DNA from: Chiayiivirga flava
GTDB lineage: Bacteria > Pseudomonadota > Gammaproteobacteria > Xanthomonadales > Xanthomonadaceae
Assembly: GCF_014202825.1 (NCBI RefSeq)
Contig: NZ_JACHHP010000001.1
Span: 62,001 to 126,000 of the forward strand
DNA: 64,000 nucleotides
Reading direction: 5' to 3'
Part shown: piece by piece, positions 16,311 through 25,526 of the stretch
Position numbering within the stretch: the stretch's first letter is position 1
Layout: every line of letters begins with the position of its first letter
Position numbers and translations under genes: made by a program
Notes under the pieces: generated by a model
The model's input: the letters and a program-made list of their open reading frames with translations, nothing else
What the model was told of the DNA's origin: nothing
Databases searched by the model: none

Positions 16311-17990
16311 ATGTGGGATGGCTACCATCTGACGCGCGATGCGGCACGCGCATACGAGATCGCCGGCATCCTGGTCCGGCACGGTTGGGGCGACCTCGTG
16401 CAACGCACGGGCCTCGCCGCCGCGCTGCGTCGCGCCGGACGCCTGCTGCCGCTCGCGCACGTGGCACCGCCCGAGCCGCTGCCCGCAGCCACGCGTGTGC
16501 GCATGGCGATGGAGGCGCTCGGGCCCACGTTCGTCAAGCTTGGCCAGATCCTCGCGACCCGCGTCGACCTGTTTCCGCCCGACTGGATCGCCGAGTTCGA
16601 ACGCCTGCAGAGTCATGTGCCCGCGGTGCCCTACGACGCGATCCGTGCGCAACTGACCGAGGATCTGGGCGCGCCGCCCGACGCGGTGTTCCTGCGCATC
16701 GATCCGGCGCCGCTCGCGGCTGCGTCCATCGCGCAGGTGCACCGCGCGCAGCTGCACGACGGCACCCAGGTCGTGGTGAAGGTGCGACGCCCCGGCATCC
16801 GCCCCGTGATCGAGGCCGACCTGCGCCTGATGCAGCGCGCCGCCGCCGCGATCCACGCGCACATGCCGGAGCTGCGCGCGTTTCATCTGCCGGAGGTGGT
16901 GGAGCAGTTCAGGCAGTCGCTGCTGCGCGAACTCGATCTCGCGGCCGAATGTCGGCACGCCGAGCGCATCGCCGCCGCGTTCGCGGGCGATGCGGCGCTC
17001 GTCGTTCCGGCGGTGCGCTGGGACTACACCAGCGAGCGCGTCAACGTGCAGGACTGGATCGACGGCATCCCGATCGCGGACATCGCCGCGCTGGAGCGCG
17101 CCGGCATCGACCGCAGGGCACTGGCGCGCGCCGGCGCCCAGGCGATCCTGCGAATGATGCTGCTCGACGGCTTCTTCCACGCCGACCCGCATCCGGGCAA
17201 CGTCTTCGCCCTGTCCGGCAACCGCATCGCGCTGATCGATTTCGGCATGGTGGGACGGCTGTCGCGGCGGCGGCGCGGCGAGGTGATCGCGCTGCTGCAC
17301 GGCCTGGTCGAACGCGACGCGACCGCGGTGGCGGAGGTGCTGCTCGACTGGGCCGGCCGCGAGGCGACCGACGAGCGCCGGCTGCAGGACGACGTCGACG
17401 CGTTCATCGACCGCTACCACGGCGTCACCCTCGACCGGCTCGACCTCGCCGGCATGCTGCTCGACACCACCGTGTTGCTGCGCCAGCACCGTCTGGCGCT
17501 GCCGCCGGACCTCGCCCTGATGGTGAAGGTCTGTATCACGCTCGAAGGTCTCGGACGCTCGCTCGACGGGGAGTTCGACATGGCCGGCGAAGCGGCACCG
17601 TTCCTGCGCCACGCGATGCGCGCACGCTACGCGCCGCGCGCGGTCGCCGGTCGCAGCCTGTCCGCGCTCGCCGTCGCTGGCGACCTGCTGGCGGACGCGC
17701 CGCGGACGTTGCGCGCGCTGGTGCGCGCGGCGCGCGCCGGCAAGGTCCGCATCCACCTCGACCTCGAGCAGCTGCAGGCGTTCGGGCGCCAGGTCGACCA
17801 CTCCGCCAACCGCCTGGCGATGGGCCTGGTGCTGGCGGCGCTCATCGTCGGATCGTCGATCACGATGACGGTCGCGGGCGGGCCCACGCTCTGGGGCCTG
17901 CCCACATTCGGACTCCTCGGCTTCATCGGTGCGGTGCTCGCCGCCACCTGGCTGCTGGTGTCGATCTGGCGCAGCGGCGGCGGCAAATAG
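16311..17990 (+). CDS. ABC1/AarF/UbiB-family atypical kinase
   Basis: 559 aa; ATG 16311 with GGAGG 7 bp upstream, 32 bp after the ATPase and probably in its operon. Family marks: KLGQ (in FVKLGQILATR), the Ala-rich AAASIAQVHRA loop in place of a P-loop, VVKVRRPG, EADL, HADPHPGN (catalytic region) and IDFGMVGRL (DFG). Two hydrophobic segments at the C-terminus (about 495-550) anchor it in the inner membrane, as in UbiB. UbiB proteins assist ubiquinone synthesis, apparently as ATPases. Whether this copy is the housekeeping UbiB or an island-specific paralogue is unknown; no other ubi genes are nearby, which favours a paralogue. Confidence 0.9.
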   Translation: MWDGYHLTRDAARAYEIAGILVRHGWGDLVQRTGLAAALRRAGRLLPLAHVAPPEPLPAATRVRMAMEALGPTFVKLGQILATRVDLFPPDWIAEFERLQSHVPAVPYDAIRAQLTEDLGAPPDAVFLRIDPAPLAAASIAQVHRAQLHDGTQVVVKVRRPGIRPVIEADLRLMQRAAAAIHAHMPELRAFHLPEVVEQFRQSLLRELDLAAECRHAERIAAAFAGDAALVVPAVRWDYTSERVNVQDWIDGIPIADIAALERAGIDRRALARAGAQAILRMMLLDGFFHADPHPGNVFALSGNRIALIDFGMVGRLSRRRRGEVIALLHGLVERDATAVAEVLLDWAGREATDERRLQDDVDAFIDRYHGVTLDRLDLAGMLLDTTVLLRQHRLALPPDLALMVKVCITLEGLGRSLDGEFDMAGEAAPFLRHAMRARYAPRAVAGRSLSALAVAGDLLADAPRTLRALVRAARAGKVRIHLDLEQLQAFGRQVDHSANRLAMGLVLAALIVGSSITMTVAGGPTLWGLPTFGLLGFIGAVLAATWLLVSIWRSGGGK

Positions 17991-18024
17991 CTGCCGCTCC
18001 GTCGCTGCGCAACCGTCCGATTCG

Positions 18025-18038
18025 TTGACGCGGATCAA
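18025..18038. promoter_or_regulatory. FNR/Anr-type box, BON-protein promoter
   Basis: TTGACGCGGATCAA. AACGAT (18061-18066) lies 32 bp from the box centre, and the predicted transcription start is near 18074, 28 nt before the ATG at 18102. Confidence 0.78.
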
Positions 18039-18101
18039 GGTGCACGTCCCGGCACGGCGCAACGATGCCGGCGCGTCAATGCACACCCCTTGGAGACTTC
18101 C

Positions 18102-18752
18102 ATGAACGACAACGAATTGCGTCAGAACGTCATCGACGAACTCGACTTCGAACCGAGCCTCGATGCGGCGAACATCGGCGTTGCAGCCGAGCGCGGCGTG
18201 GTCACGCTCACCGGTCACGTCGCCAGCTACTTCCAGAAGATGTCGGCCGAGCGCGCCGCGTGGCGCGTGAAGGGTGTCAAGGCGATCGCCCAGGAGATCG
18301 AGGTGCGCCTGCCCGGCGACCGCCAGCTCGCCGACGACGAGATCGCGCGGCGCGCGGTCAACATCCTCGCGTGGGACGAGTCGGTGCCCACGGATGCGGT
18401 CAAGGTCCGCGTCGCGTCCGGCTGGGTCACGCTGAGCGGCAGCGTGCCGTGGAACTACCAGCGCACCGCGGCCGAATACCAGGTGCGCAAGCTGTCGGGC
18501 GTGGCCGGCGTCATCAACAACATCGAACTCGTGCCGCAGGTCAGCGCGGTCGACGTGCGCCAGCGCATCGTCAGCGCGCTCAAGCGCAACGCCGAAGTCG
18601 AGGCGGACCGCATCCGCATCGACGTGCGCGACAACGGCCTGGTGAAGGTCGAAGGCGTGGTCGACGACTGGGACGAACGCCAGGCCGTGGAGCGTGCGGT
18701 CTGGTCGGCCCCCGGCGTGCACCGCGTCGAGGACCACCTCCGCATCATGTGA
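18102..18752 (+). CDS. Triple BON-domain protein
   Basis: 216 aa with three successive BON domains (about 4-72, 78-146, 150-216), each with the V-x-V-x-x-G-x-V-x-L-x-G-x-V signature (for example VTLTGHVASYFQKMSAERAA and VTLSGSVPWNYQRTAAEYQV). BON domains bind phospholipids or other envelope components, and several are osmotic/stress-induced. No signal peptide is visible, so the protein appears cytoplasmic or peripheral, unlike periplasmic OsmY. ATG 18102 with TTGGAGA 6 bp upstream. Three BON domains without a secretion signal are common among stress-regulated proteins encoded beside USPs. It is controlled by the box at 18025. Confidence 0.92.
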   Translation: MNDNELRQNVIDELDFEPSLDAANIGVAAERGVVTLTGHVASYFQKMSAERAAWRVKGVKAIAQEIEVRLPGDRQLADDEIARRAVNILAWDESVPTDAVKVRVASGWVTLSGSVPWNYQRTAAEYQVRKLSGVAGVINNIELVPQVSAVDVRQRIVSALKRNAEVEADRIRIDVRDNGLVKVEGVVDDWDERQAVERAVWSAPGVHRVEDHLRIM

Positions 18753-18758
18753 CGCATC

Positions 18759-18794
18759 GCGCGCGCCGCGCGGCTGCCACCGCGCGGCGCGCGC
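18759..18794. repeat. Strong 15-bp GC hairpin between BON and GNAT genes
   Basis: Perfect inverted repeat of 15 bp (18759-18773 with 18780-18794), loop CTGCCA. No T-run follows, so it is more likely a transcript-stabilising or attenuating hairpin than a classical intrinsic terminator. Confidence 0.6.
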
Positions 18795-18821
18795 TCCCGT
18801 CGACGAACGCCAGGAGCCGCC

Positions 18822-19367
18822 GTGAGCCAGACTCTCGCACCGACCAATCCCGCCGCCACCGCGCGCTGGGTCGAAACCCTGCGGGACGGATCGCAGGTGC
18901 TGATCCGTCCGATGCACGCCGACGACGCGTCCGCCGAACGCGCCTTCATCCGCGCCCTGTCGTCCGAGAGCCGCCGCATGCGTTTCCTCGGGCAGATCGG
19001 CGTGCCGAGCGATGCGACCATCGAACGGCTGACGCACGTCGATGTCGCCACCGAGGCGGCCTTCGTCGCCAAGCCGGTCGGTGGCGAGGACGGGCCGATC
19101 GTCGGCGTCGCGCGCTTCGGCATGGACCGCTCGAACGTGCGCTGCGAATGCGCGGTGGTAGTCGACGATCACTGGCAGCACCGCGGCCTGGGCACGCGCT
19201 TGATGCAGCACCTGATCGATGTCGCGCGCCAGCGCGGCGTGCGGGCGATGTACTCGATCGACGCGGCGGAAAACCAGCCGATGGCCGAGCTGGCCCGGTA
19301 CCTCGGATTCACGCGCCGGAGCGATCCCGACGATCGCTCGCAGGTCATCCACGAGCTCGCTCTCTGA
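18822..19367 (+). CDS. GNAT-family N-acetyltransferase
   Basis: 181 aa from GTG 18822, with CAGGAG 6 bp upstream. The GNAT fold is clear: an N-terminal 'LIRPMHADDASAERAFIRAL', a central strand pair, and the acetyl-CoA loop DDHWQHRGLGTRLMQHLI (Q/R-x-x-G-x-G/A). It resembles the acetyltransferase domain of protein lysine acetyltransferases such as Pat, so it may modify enzymes such as acyl-CoA synthetases; this is inference. It lies 69 bp after the BON gene across the hairpin at 18759, probably in the same transcript. In a pathway producing acetyl phosphate and acetate, an acetyltransferase would be a logical partner. Confidence 0.88.
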   Translation: MSQTLAPTNPAATARWVETLRDGSQVLIRPMHADDASAERAFIRALSSESRRMRFLGQIGVPSDATIERLTHVDVATEAAFVAKPVGGEDGPIVGVARFGMDRSNVRCECAVVVDDHWQHRGLGTRLMQHLIDVARQRGVRAMYSIDAAENQPMAELARYLGFTRRSDPDDRSQVIHELAL

Positions 19368-19506
19368 TCGAGCCCGTGCTGCCGTGGTGGAGCGAGTCGC
19401 GCGGGGTGCGCACGCGTTCCGGCGCACTGGACGGAGCGCCTCGTCCCGTTGGACGGGGACTGCACTCGCGCGTCGATCGTCCGGCACCCACGACGCGATC
19501 TTCCGC

Positions 19507-19520
19507 TTGATCTGCGTCAA
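19507..19520. promoter_or_regulatory. FNR/Anr-type box, sqr operon promoter
   Basis: TTGATCTGCGTCAA. CACAGT (19542-19547) lies 31 bp from the box centre, and the predicted transcription start near 19555 leaves a leader of about 36 nt to the sqr ATG at 19592. Confidence 0.78.
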
Positions 19521-19591
19521 AACGTCATTCCGCGGCAGGCGCACAGTGCAGTCACGGCCCGCCGGTTGTCGGCGAACACCGGGAGAAGCGC

Positions 19592-20926
19592 ATGCGACAC
19601 ATCGTCGTCATCGGAGCGGGGCTCGCCGGAATGAGCGCGGCGTACGAGCTGCGCGAGACCCTGGGCGGGGACGTCCGCATCACGGTCGTCGGCGACGGCG
19701 AGCGTTTCAGTTTCACGCCGTCCAACCCCTGGGTGGCGCTCGGGTGGCGCACCGCGGAGGAGATCACGCTGGCCGCGAGCGACTATCTCGCGCGCAAGGA
19801 CATCGCATACGTGCCCGACGCCGTCGCCGCGATCGAGCCCGACGTCAACACCGTGACCACCGGCACCGGGCGCCGGCTCGGCTACGACGATCTGCTGATC
19901 TGCACCGGACCGCGGCTCGCGTTCGAGGACGTGCCGGGGCTCGGCCCGGCGCCGGGCCACACGCAGTCGGTCTGCACGACACCGCACGCACAGGCGGCCT
20001 GGGACGCGTACCGCGCGTTCCTCGATGCCCCGGGGCCGATCGTGATCGGCGCGGTGCAGGGCGCGAGCTGTTTCGGCCCCGCGTACGAGTTCGCGATGAT
20101 GGTCGAGCACGATCTGCGCAAGCGCCGCCTGCGCGACCGGGTGCCGATGACGTTCGTCACCAGCGAACCCTATGTCGGGCACATGGGGCTGGGCGGGGTC
20201 GGCGATTCCAGGGGGCTGATGGAGTCGCTGATGCGCGAACGCGGCATCCAGTGGATCGCCAACGCGAGCGTGGATGCCGTCCGTGCCGACGCGATGGACG
20301 TGAGCGAGCATGACGAGCAGGGCGCGGTGAAGCGCAGGCATGTCCTGCCATTCGGCTACGCGATGCTGCTGCCGGCGTTCCGCGGCGTCGCGCCGGTGGC
20401 GGCCGTCGACCGGCTGTGCAATCCGCGCGGCTTCGTGCTCGTCGACGCGCACCAGCGCAGCACGGCGTACCCGAACATCCACGCCGCCGGCGTGTGCGTC
20501 GCGATTCCGCCGGTGGAGGCAACGCCGGTGCCCACGGGCGCACCGAAGACCGGCTTCATGATCGAATCGATGGTCACCGCCATCGTGCGCAACATCGACG
20601 CCACCGTGCGCGGCAAGCCGGCGGAGTTCCGCGCGACGTGGAATGCGGTCTGCCTCGCGGATCTCGGCGACACCGGCATGGCCTTCGTCGCGCTGCCGCA
20701 GATTCCGCCGCGCAACGTGACCTGGGCCAGGCGTGGCCGGTGGGTGCACGCGGCCAAGGTCGCGTTCGAAAAATACTTTCTCTACAAGATGCGGCACGGC
20801 ACCTCCGAGCCGATCTACGAGAAATATCTCCTCGGCCTGCTCGGCATCGCCCGACTCAGGGAAATGCAGGCGAGCACGCCCGATTCCCGCACTTCTCCGT
20901 CCTCCACCACAAGGGAACAGCGATGA
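19592..20926 (+). CDS. sqr: Sulfide:quinone oxidoreductase-like flavoprotein
   Basis: 444 aa with the N-terminal FAD motif GAGLAGMSAAYEL and the family block TPVPTGAPKTGFMIESMV. The three redox cysteines of SQR appear to be conserved: Cys128 (SVCTTP), Cys160 (GASCFGPAYEF) and Cys354 (AVCLADLGDTGMAFV), close to the numbering of the Acidithiobacillus enzyme. It should oxidise sulfide or persulfide and pass electrons to quinone at the inner membrane. Strong GGGAGA Shine-Dalgarno; FNR-type box at 19507. It overlaps the next gene by 4 bp. It may remove sulfide in micro-oxic conditions. A broader SQR/FCSD-like role is the alternative. Confidence 0.92.
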   Translation: MRHIVVIGAGLAGMSAAYELRETLGGDVRITVVGDGERFSFTPSNPWVALGWRTAEEITLAASDYLARKDIAYVPDAVAAIEPDVNTVTTGTGRRLGYDDLLICTGPRLAFEDVPGLGPAPGHTQSVCTTPHAQAAWDAYRAFLDAPGPIVIGAVQGASCFGPAYEFAMMVEHDLRKRRLRDRVPMTFVTSEPYVGHMGLGGVGDSRGLMESLMRERGIQWIANASVDAVRADAMDVSEHDEQGAVKRRHVLPFGYAMLLPAFRGVAPVAAVDRLCNPRGFVLVDAHQRSTAYPNIHAAGVCVAIPPVEATPVPTGAPKTGFMIESMVTAIVRNIDATVRGKPAEFRATWNAVCLADLGDTGMAFVALPQIPPRNVTWARRGRWVHAAKVAFEKYFLYKMRHGTSEPIYEKYLLGLLGIARLREMQASTPDSRTSPSSTTREQR

Positions 20927-21129
20927 ACCTCGATCGTGCCGTCCTCGCCTTCGCCGGCGTGATGATCCTCGCCAGCGTCGCGCTGGTGTATTTCGTGTCG
21001 CCGTGGTGGCTGCTGCTCACCGCCTTCGTCGGCCTCAATCTGCTGCAGTCCAGCGTCACCGGCTTCTGTCCGGCGGCGATCGTGTTCAGGAAGCTCGGCG
21101 TCGCCGGCGGCGGGTGCGCGTTCAAGTGA
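20923..21129 (+). CDS. DUF2892/YgaP-like small membrane protein
   Basis: 68 aa: N-terminal NLDRAVLAFAGVMILASVAL, then two membrane segments and GFCPAAIVFRKLGV, matching the DUF2892 (YgaP transmembrane) family, often linked to rhodanese and sulfur genes. It overlaps sqr (ATGA) and the following membrane-fusion gene (GTGA), so it is the middle of a coupled operon. The conserved Cys in GFCP and the C-terminal Cys may matter for persulfide chemistry; that is inference. Confidence 0.92.
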   Translation: MNLDRAVLAFAGVMILASVALVYFVSPWWLLLTAFVGLNLLQSSVTGFCPAAIVFRKLGVAGGGCAFK

Positions 21130-22202
21130 GAGCACGTTGCCTGCCGTGGTGCGCCGGCGTGCTGCTCGGCCTGCTCGGCTGCACGCCGGACGCGACGACG
21201 GTTGCGTTGCCGCCGCTGCCGCCGCTGCAAACCTACACTGTCGCCGTTGCCGGCACCGTGAGCGGCGCGCGCTGGGACGGCGTGGTCGAGGCCGTGAACG
21301 CCGCCGATCTCACGGCGCAGACCGGCGGCCGCGTGGTCGCAGTGGAGGCGGACGTGGGCGACCGGGTCGACGCCGGCGCCGTGCTTGTGCGCATCAGCGC
21401 CGTCGAGCAGCAGGCCGGCGCCGACACCGCGCGCGCACAGCTGCGTGCGGCCGACGCGCGCGCAGCGGAAGCCACAACGAACTATGCGCGCTATCTCGAA
21501 CTGGCGGAGCGGCAGTTCGTGTCGCGTCTGCAGCTCGACCAGATGCGGGCGACGCGCGACACCGCCGTGGCGGAGCGCGACGTGGCACGTGCGCGGCTGC
21601 GCGAGGCCGCGCAGCAGACCGAGTACACGGTGGTCCGCGCGCCGTTCGCCGGCATCGTCGGCGCGCGTCGGGTGGAGCCCGGCGAGAGCGTCGTGCCGGG
21701 GCAGAGCCTGCTGTCGATGCACGCGCCGGACGGGTTGCGCATCGAGGTGCAGGTGCCGCAGTCGCAGGCTGCGGCGATCCGCGCCGCGCAGCGCGCGCGG
21801 ATCGTGCTGGACGACGGCCGCGCTCTGGACGCCGCCGGCGTCACCGTGTTCCCGGCGGCAGACCCCGCCACGCACAGCGTGGCGGTGCGCATCGCCGTTC
21901 CGGCCATGCCCGATGCGCCGCACCCGGGCACGACGGCGAGCGTCGAGTTTCCGATTCCGCAGCCCGGCGCGCCGCCGCGGATTCCGCGCAGCGCCACCGT
22001 GCAGCGCGGCGAGCTGAGCGGCGTGTACGTGCTTGCCGATGGGCGGCTGACGCTGCGCCAGCTGCGCCTCGGACACAGTCGCGGCGACGAGGTCGACGTG
22101 CTCGCGGGCCTCTCCGGCGGCGAGACGATCGCGGCCGATCCGGTGGCCGCGATGCAGGCGATCGCCGCGCAGCGCGCAGCGGTCGGTTCCGACGATGCGT
22201 GA
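21126..22202 (+). CDS. RND efflux periplasmic adaptor (membrane fusion protein), lipoprotein
   Basis: 358 aa from GTG 21126, overlapping the upstream stop by 4 bp. The N-terminal signal ends in a lipobox (LLGC), so the mature protein should be lipid-anchored. HlyD/AcrA features: a barrel-sandwich half (AQTGGRVVAVEADVGDRVDAGAVLVRI), an Ala/Arg-rich alpha-hairpin (about 90-165) and the second half (VVRAPFAGIVGARRVEPGESVVPGQ). It links the RND pump encoded next to an outer-membrane channel, which is not encoded here. Its place in an sqr operon hints at export of sulfur compounds or other redox-stress products; the substrate is unknown. Confidence 0.92.
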   Translation: MRARCLPWCAGVLLGLLGCTPDATTVALPPLPPLQTYTVAVAGTVSGARWDGVVEAVNAADLTAQTGGRVVAVEADVGDRVDAGAVLVRISAVEQQAGADTARAQLRAADARAAEATTNYARYLELAERQFVSRLQLDQMRATRDTAVAERDVARARLREAAQQTEYTVVRAPFAGIVGARRVEPGESVVPGQSLLSMHAPDGLRIEVQVPQSQAAAIRAAQRARIVLDDGRALDAAGVTVFPAADPATHSVAVRIAVPAMPDAPHPGTTASVEFPIPQPGAPPRIPRSATVQRGELSGVYVLADGRLTLRQLRLGHSRGDEVDVLAGLSGGETIAADPVAAMQAIAAQRAAVGSDDA

Positions 22203-25200
22203 GGGAGCGTCGGCGCGGTCGCTCGGGCTTTCCGGCCGGCTGGCACGGACGTTCCAGGCCAACCCGCTCACGCCGATCCTCGCGCTGCTCGGCCTGTTGC
22301 TCGGCCTGGTCGCGGTGCTGATCACGCCGCGCGAGGAGGAGCCCCAGGTCGACGTGACCATGGCCAACGTGTTCGTCACCTCGCCGGGCGCGAGCGCGCG
22401 CGATGTCGAGCAGCAGATCAGCACGCCGCTGGAGCAGCGGCTGTCCGAGATCGACGGCATCAAGCATGTCTACTCGGCGAGCCGGCCGGGCCTCGCGGTG
22501 CTGACCGTCGAATTCGTGGTCGGGGTCGAGCGCCAGCAGGCCCTGGTGCGCCTGTACAACCAGGTGTATTCGAACCAGGACTGGCTGCCCGCCGGCATGG
22601 ACGTGGGCCAGCCGCTGATCAAGCCCAAGGGCATCGACGACGTGCCGGTGATGGCGCTCACCGTGTGGACCGACGATCCGGCGCGCAGCGCGGACGCGCT
22701 GGCGGACGTGGCGCACACGCTCGAAACGGAGATCAAGCGCATCGCCGGCACGCGCGATGTCTACACGATCGGGGCGCCGGAACGCGTGGTCGCCGTCACG
22801 CTCGATGCGGCGAAACTCGCCGCCTACGATCTCACCGTCGCCGATCTCGCGCAGGCGCTGCATGCGGCGAATCGGGTCCGCCATGTCGGCGAGCGTGTGA
22901 GCGTCGAGGGCGCGCTGCCGGTCACCGCCGGCACGTTCCTGGCCGACGCGGACGCGATCGCGGACCTGGTCGTGGGCCTGGACGGCGGCCGGCCGCTGCA
23001 CCTGTCCGACGTGGCGCAGGTCCGTGCCGGCGCCGATGTCGCCACGCGATACGTCTGGCACGGAGCGCCGCCGGGTCGCGACGGACCCGCCGCGGGACGC
23101 GCGCCGGCGGTCACTCTCGCGATCGCGAAGAAACCCGGCAGCAACGCGGCCGACATCACCGACGCGATCCGGCAGCGCATCGGGCAACTGCAGGGCGAGC
23201 TGATCCCCGACGGCGTGCACGTCACCGTCACCCGCGACTACGGCGCCACCGCGACCGACAAGGCCGTGAAGCTCATCCAGAAGCTGGCCTTCGCCACGGC
23301 GTCGGTGGTATTGCTGGTGCTGTTCGCGCTCGGCTGGCGCGAAGCCATCGTGGTCGGCGGCGCCGTCGTGCTGACCCTCGCGGTCACGCTGTTCGCCTCG
23401 TGGGTAATGGGCTTCACGATCAATCGGGTCTCGCTGTTCGCGCTGATCTTCTCGATCGGCATCCTCGTCGACGATGCCATCGTCATCGTCGAGAACATCC
23501 ACCGGCACCTCGCACGCGGCGCGACGACGCTCGCCGACGCGATCCCGGCCGCGGTGGACGAGGTCGGCGGGCCCACGATCCTTGCCACCTTCACGGTGAT
23601 CGCGGCACTGCTGCCGATGGCCTTCGTCTCCGGCCTCATGGGACCGTACATGCGGCCGATCCCGATCAATGCGTCGGTCGGGATGGTGCTGTCGCTCGCG
23701 ATTGCATTGGTCGTGACGCCGTGGCTGTCGCTGCGGCTGCTCGCGCGCCATGCCGGCGGCGCACCCGCGGGCACGACGGACGCGACGCCGTCGCGCTTGC
23801 TGCGCGTCTTCGGCCGCCTGCTGCGGCCGTTCCTCGATCCGGTGCGCGGCCGCCGTCGGCGCGGGCTGTTTTTCTCGGCCGTCGTCGGCGCGGTGCTGCT
23901 CGCGGGGTTGCTGGCGGTGCTGCAGGTCGTGGTGCTGAAGATGCTGCCGTTCGACAACAAGTCCGAACTGCAGGTGGTGGTGGACCTGCCCGAAGGGCGG
24001 ACGCTGGAAGACACCGACGCGCTGCTCGCCGATCTTGCGAACGTGCTGGACACCGTGCCCGAGGTGCTCGACTACCAGGCGTACGCGGGCACGTCGGCGC
24101 CGATGAATTTCAACGGCCTCGTGCGCCAGTTCTATCTGCGCAGCGGCAGCAACGTCGGCGACCTGCAGGTCAACCTGGTCGACAGGCACCGGCGCGAGCG
24201 GCGCAGCCACGATATCGCGCGCGCGCTGCGTCCGGTGCTGGCCGACATCGGCACGCGGCATGGCGCGTCGATCAAGGTCGTGGAAGTGCCGCCGGGCCCG
24301 CCGGTGATGGCGCCGCTGGTCGCAGAGGTCTACGGGCCCGACCCCGCGCACGCCCGCACCGTCGCGCTGGCGCTGGCGCAGCGCTTCGCGCGCACCGAGG
24401 GCATCGTCGATCTGGACACCAGCGTGGAGAGCGACGCGCCGCGGGAAACGCTGGTGGTGGATCGCGTCCGTGCCGCGCGCCTCGGCGTCGCGCAGTCGGC
24501 CATCGTCGATGCCCTCGCGGCGGCAACGGCCGGCCTCGATGCCACCTACATGCACGACGGCACATCCAAGTATCCGCGCCCGGTCCGCCTGCGCCTGCCG
24601 GTCGCCGACCAGGCCGACGTCGCGCGCCTGCTGCGGCTGCGCGTGCGCGGCAACGACGGTGCGCTGGTGCCGTTGTCCGAGCTCGTGAGCGTGCAGCGCG
24701 CTCCCCGGGATAGTGTCATCCACCACAAGGACCTGCTGCCGGTCGTCTATGTCACCGCGGACGAGGCCGGTGCGACGGACAGTCCGCTCTACGGCATGTT
24801 TTCGCTGGTCGGGCAGCTGCGCGACGGCGATGTCGGCGGACACCGCCTCGCGCAGCACTTCATCGCCCAGCCCGCGGACACTGCCGTCTTCTCCGTCAAA
24901 TGGGACGGCGAGTGGCAGATCACGTACGAAACCTTCCGCGATATGGGCATCGCCTATGCCGCGGGCGTGTTGCTGATCTACCTGCTGGTGGTCGCGCAGT
25001 TCCGCAGCTACGTGGTGCCGCTGGTGATCATGGCGCCGATTCCGTTGACGGTGATCGGCGTGCTGCCCGGGCACGCGCTGCTCGGTGCGCAGTTCACCGC
25101 CACCTCGATGATCGGCATGATCGCGCTCGCCGGCATCATCGTGCGCAACTCCATCCTGCTGGTGGACTTCGTCAACCAGGCGCTGGCCGACGGCAGCGAG

Positions 25201-25455
25201 CCGCGCGACGCGGTCGTCGCCGCGTGCGCCGCGCGCGCGACCCCGATCGTGCTCACCGGCGCTGCGGCGATGACGGGCGCATTTTTCATCCTCGACGACC
25301 CGATCTTCAGCGGGCTCGCCGTGTCGCTGATCTTCGGCATCCTCGTCTCCACCGCGCTGACACTGCTGGTGATCCCGTTGCTCTATGTCGGCCTGCTGGA
25401 GCGGACGGCGAAGCGAACGCCGCGCGCTGCCGGCGCGGCGGCTGTCCGGCCCTGA
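22195..25455 (+). CDS. RND-family efflux transporter permease (HAE1-like)
   Basis: 1086 aa, normal for a proton-driven RND permease with twelve membrane helices and two large periplasmic loops. The signature GILVDDAIVIVENIHRHL in TM4 holds the paired Asp of the proton relay. NPLTPILALLGLLLGLVAVLITPREEEPQ-type N-termini and 'FVTSPGASARDVEQQISTPLE' place it in a subgroup related to multidrug/solvent pumps with a divergent porter. It starts 8 bp inside the adaptor gene, and no outer-membrane factor follows. Control by the FNR-type box at 19507 through the polycistronic message is likely. Confidence 0.95.
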   Translation: MREGASARSLGLSGRLARTFQANPLTPILALLGLLLGLVAVLITPREEEPQVDVTMANVFVTSPGASARDVEQQISTPLEQRLSEIDGIKHVYSASRPGLAVLTVEFVVGVERQQALVRLYNQVYSNQDWLPAGMDVGQPLIKPKGIDDVPVMALTVWTDDPARSADALADVAHTLETEIKRIAGTRDVYTIGAPERVVAVTLDAAKLAAYDLTVADLAQALHAANRVRHVGERVSVEGALPVTAGTFLADADAIADLVVGLDGGRPLHLSDVAQVRAGADVATRYVWHGAPPGRDGPAAGRAPAVTLAIAKKPGSNAADITDAIRQRIGQLQGELIPDGVHVTVTRDYGATATDKAVKLIQKLAFATASVVLLVLFALGWREAIVVGGAVVLTLAVTLFASWVMGFTINRVSLFALIFSIGILVDDAIVIVENIHRHLARGATTLADAIPAAVDEVGGPTILATFTVIAALLPMAFVSGLMGPYMRPIPINASVGMVLSLAIALVVTPWLSLRLLARHAGGAPAGTTDATPSRLLRVFGRLLRPFLDPVRGRRRRGLFFSAVVGAVLLAGLLAVLQVVVLKMLPFDNKSELQVVVDLPEGRTLEDTDALLADLANVLDTVPEVLDYQAYAGTSAPMNFNGLVRQFYLRSGSNVGDLQVNLVDRHRRERRSHDIARALRPVLADIGTRHGASIKVVEVPPGPPVMAPLVAEVYGPDPAHARTVALALAQRFARTEGIVDLDTSVESDAPRETLVVDRVRAARLGVAQSAIVDALAAATAGLDATYMHDGTSKYPRPVRLRLPVADQADVARLLRLRVRGNDGALVPLSELVSVQRAPRDSVIHHKDLLPVVYVTADEAGATDSPLYGMFSLVGQLRDGDVGGHRLAQHFIAQPADTAVFSVKWDGEWQITYETFRDMGIAYAAGVLLIYLLVVAQFRSYVVPLVIMAPIPLTVIGVLPGHALLGAQFTATSMIGMIALAGIIVRNSILLVDFVNQALADGSEPRDAVVAACAARATPIVLTGAAAMTGAFFILDDPIFSGLAVSLIFGILVSTALTLLVIPLLYVGLLERTAKRTPRAAGAAAVRP

Positions 25456-25526
25456 CTCGACCCTGCAGCGGCCGCAGCGTCGGCCGCATGCACGCATCGG
25501 GATGGCGCACATCCCCGGAGTGCGAC

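Noticed and set aside
16056-19544. 1162-codon antisense frame across the ABC1, BON and GNAT genes
   Set aside because: Opposite-strand artefact of high-GC codon bias; the plus-strand genes have family motifs, good ribosome binding sites and FNR-box promoters.
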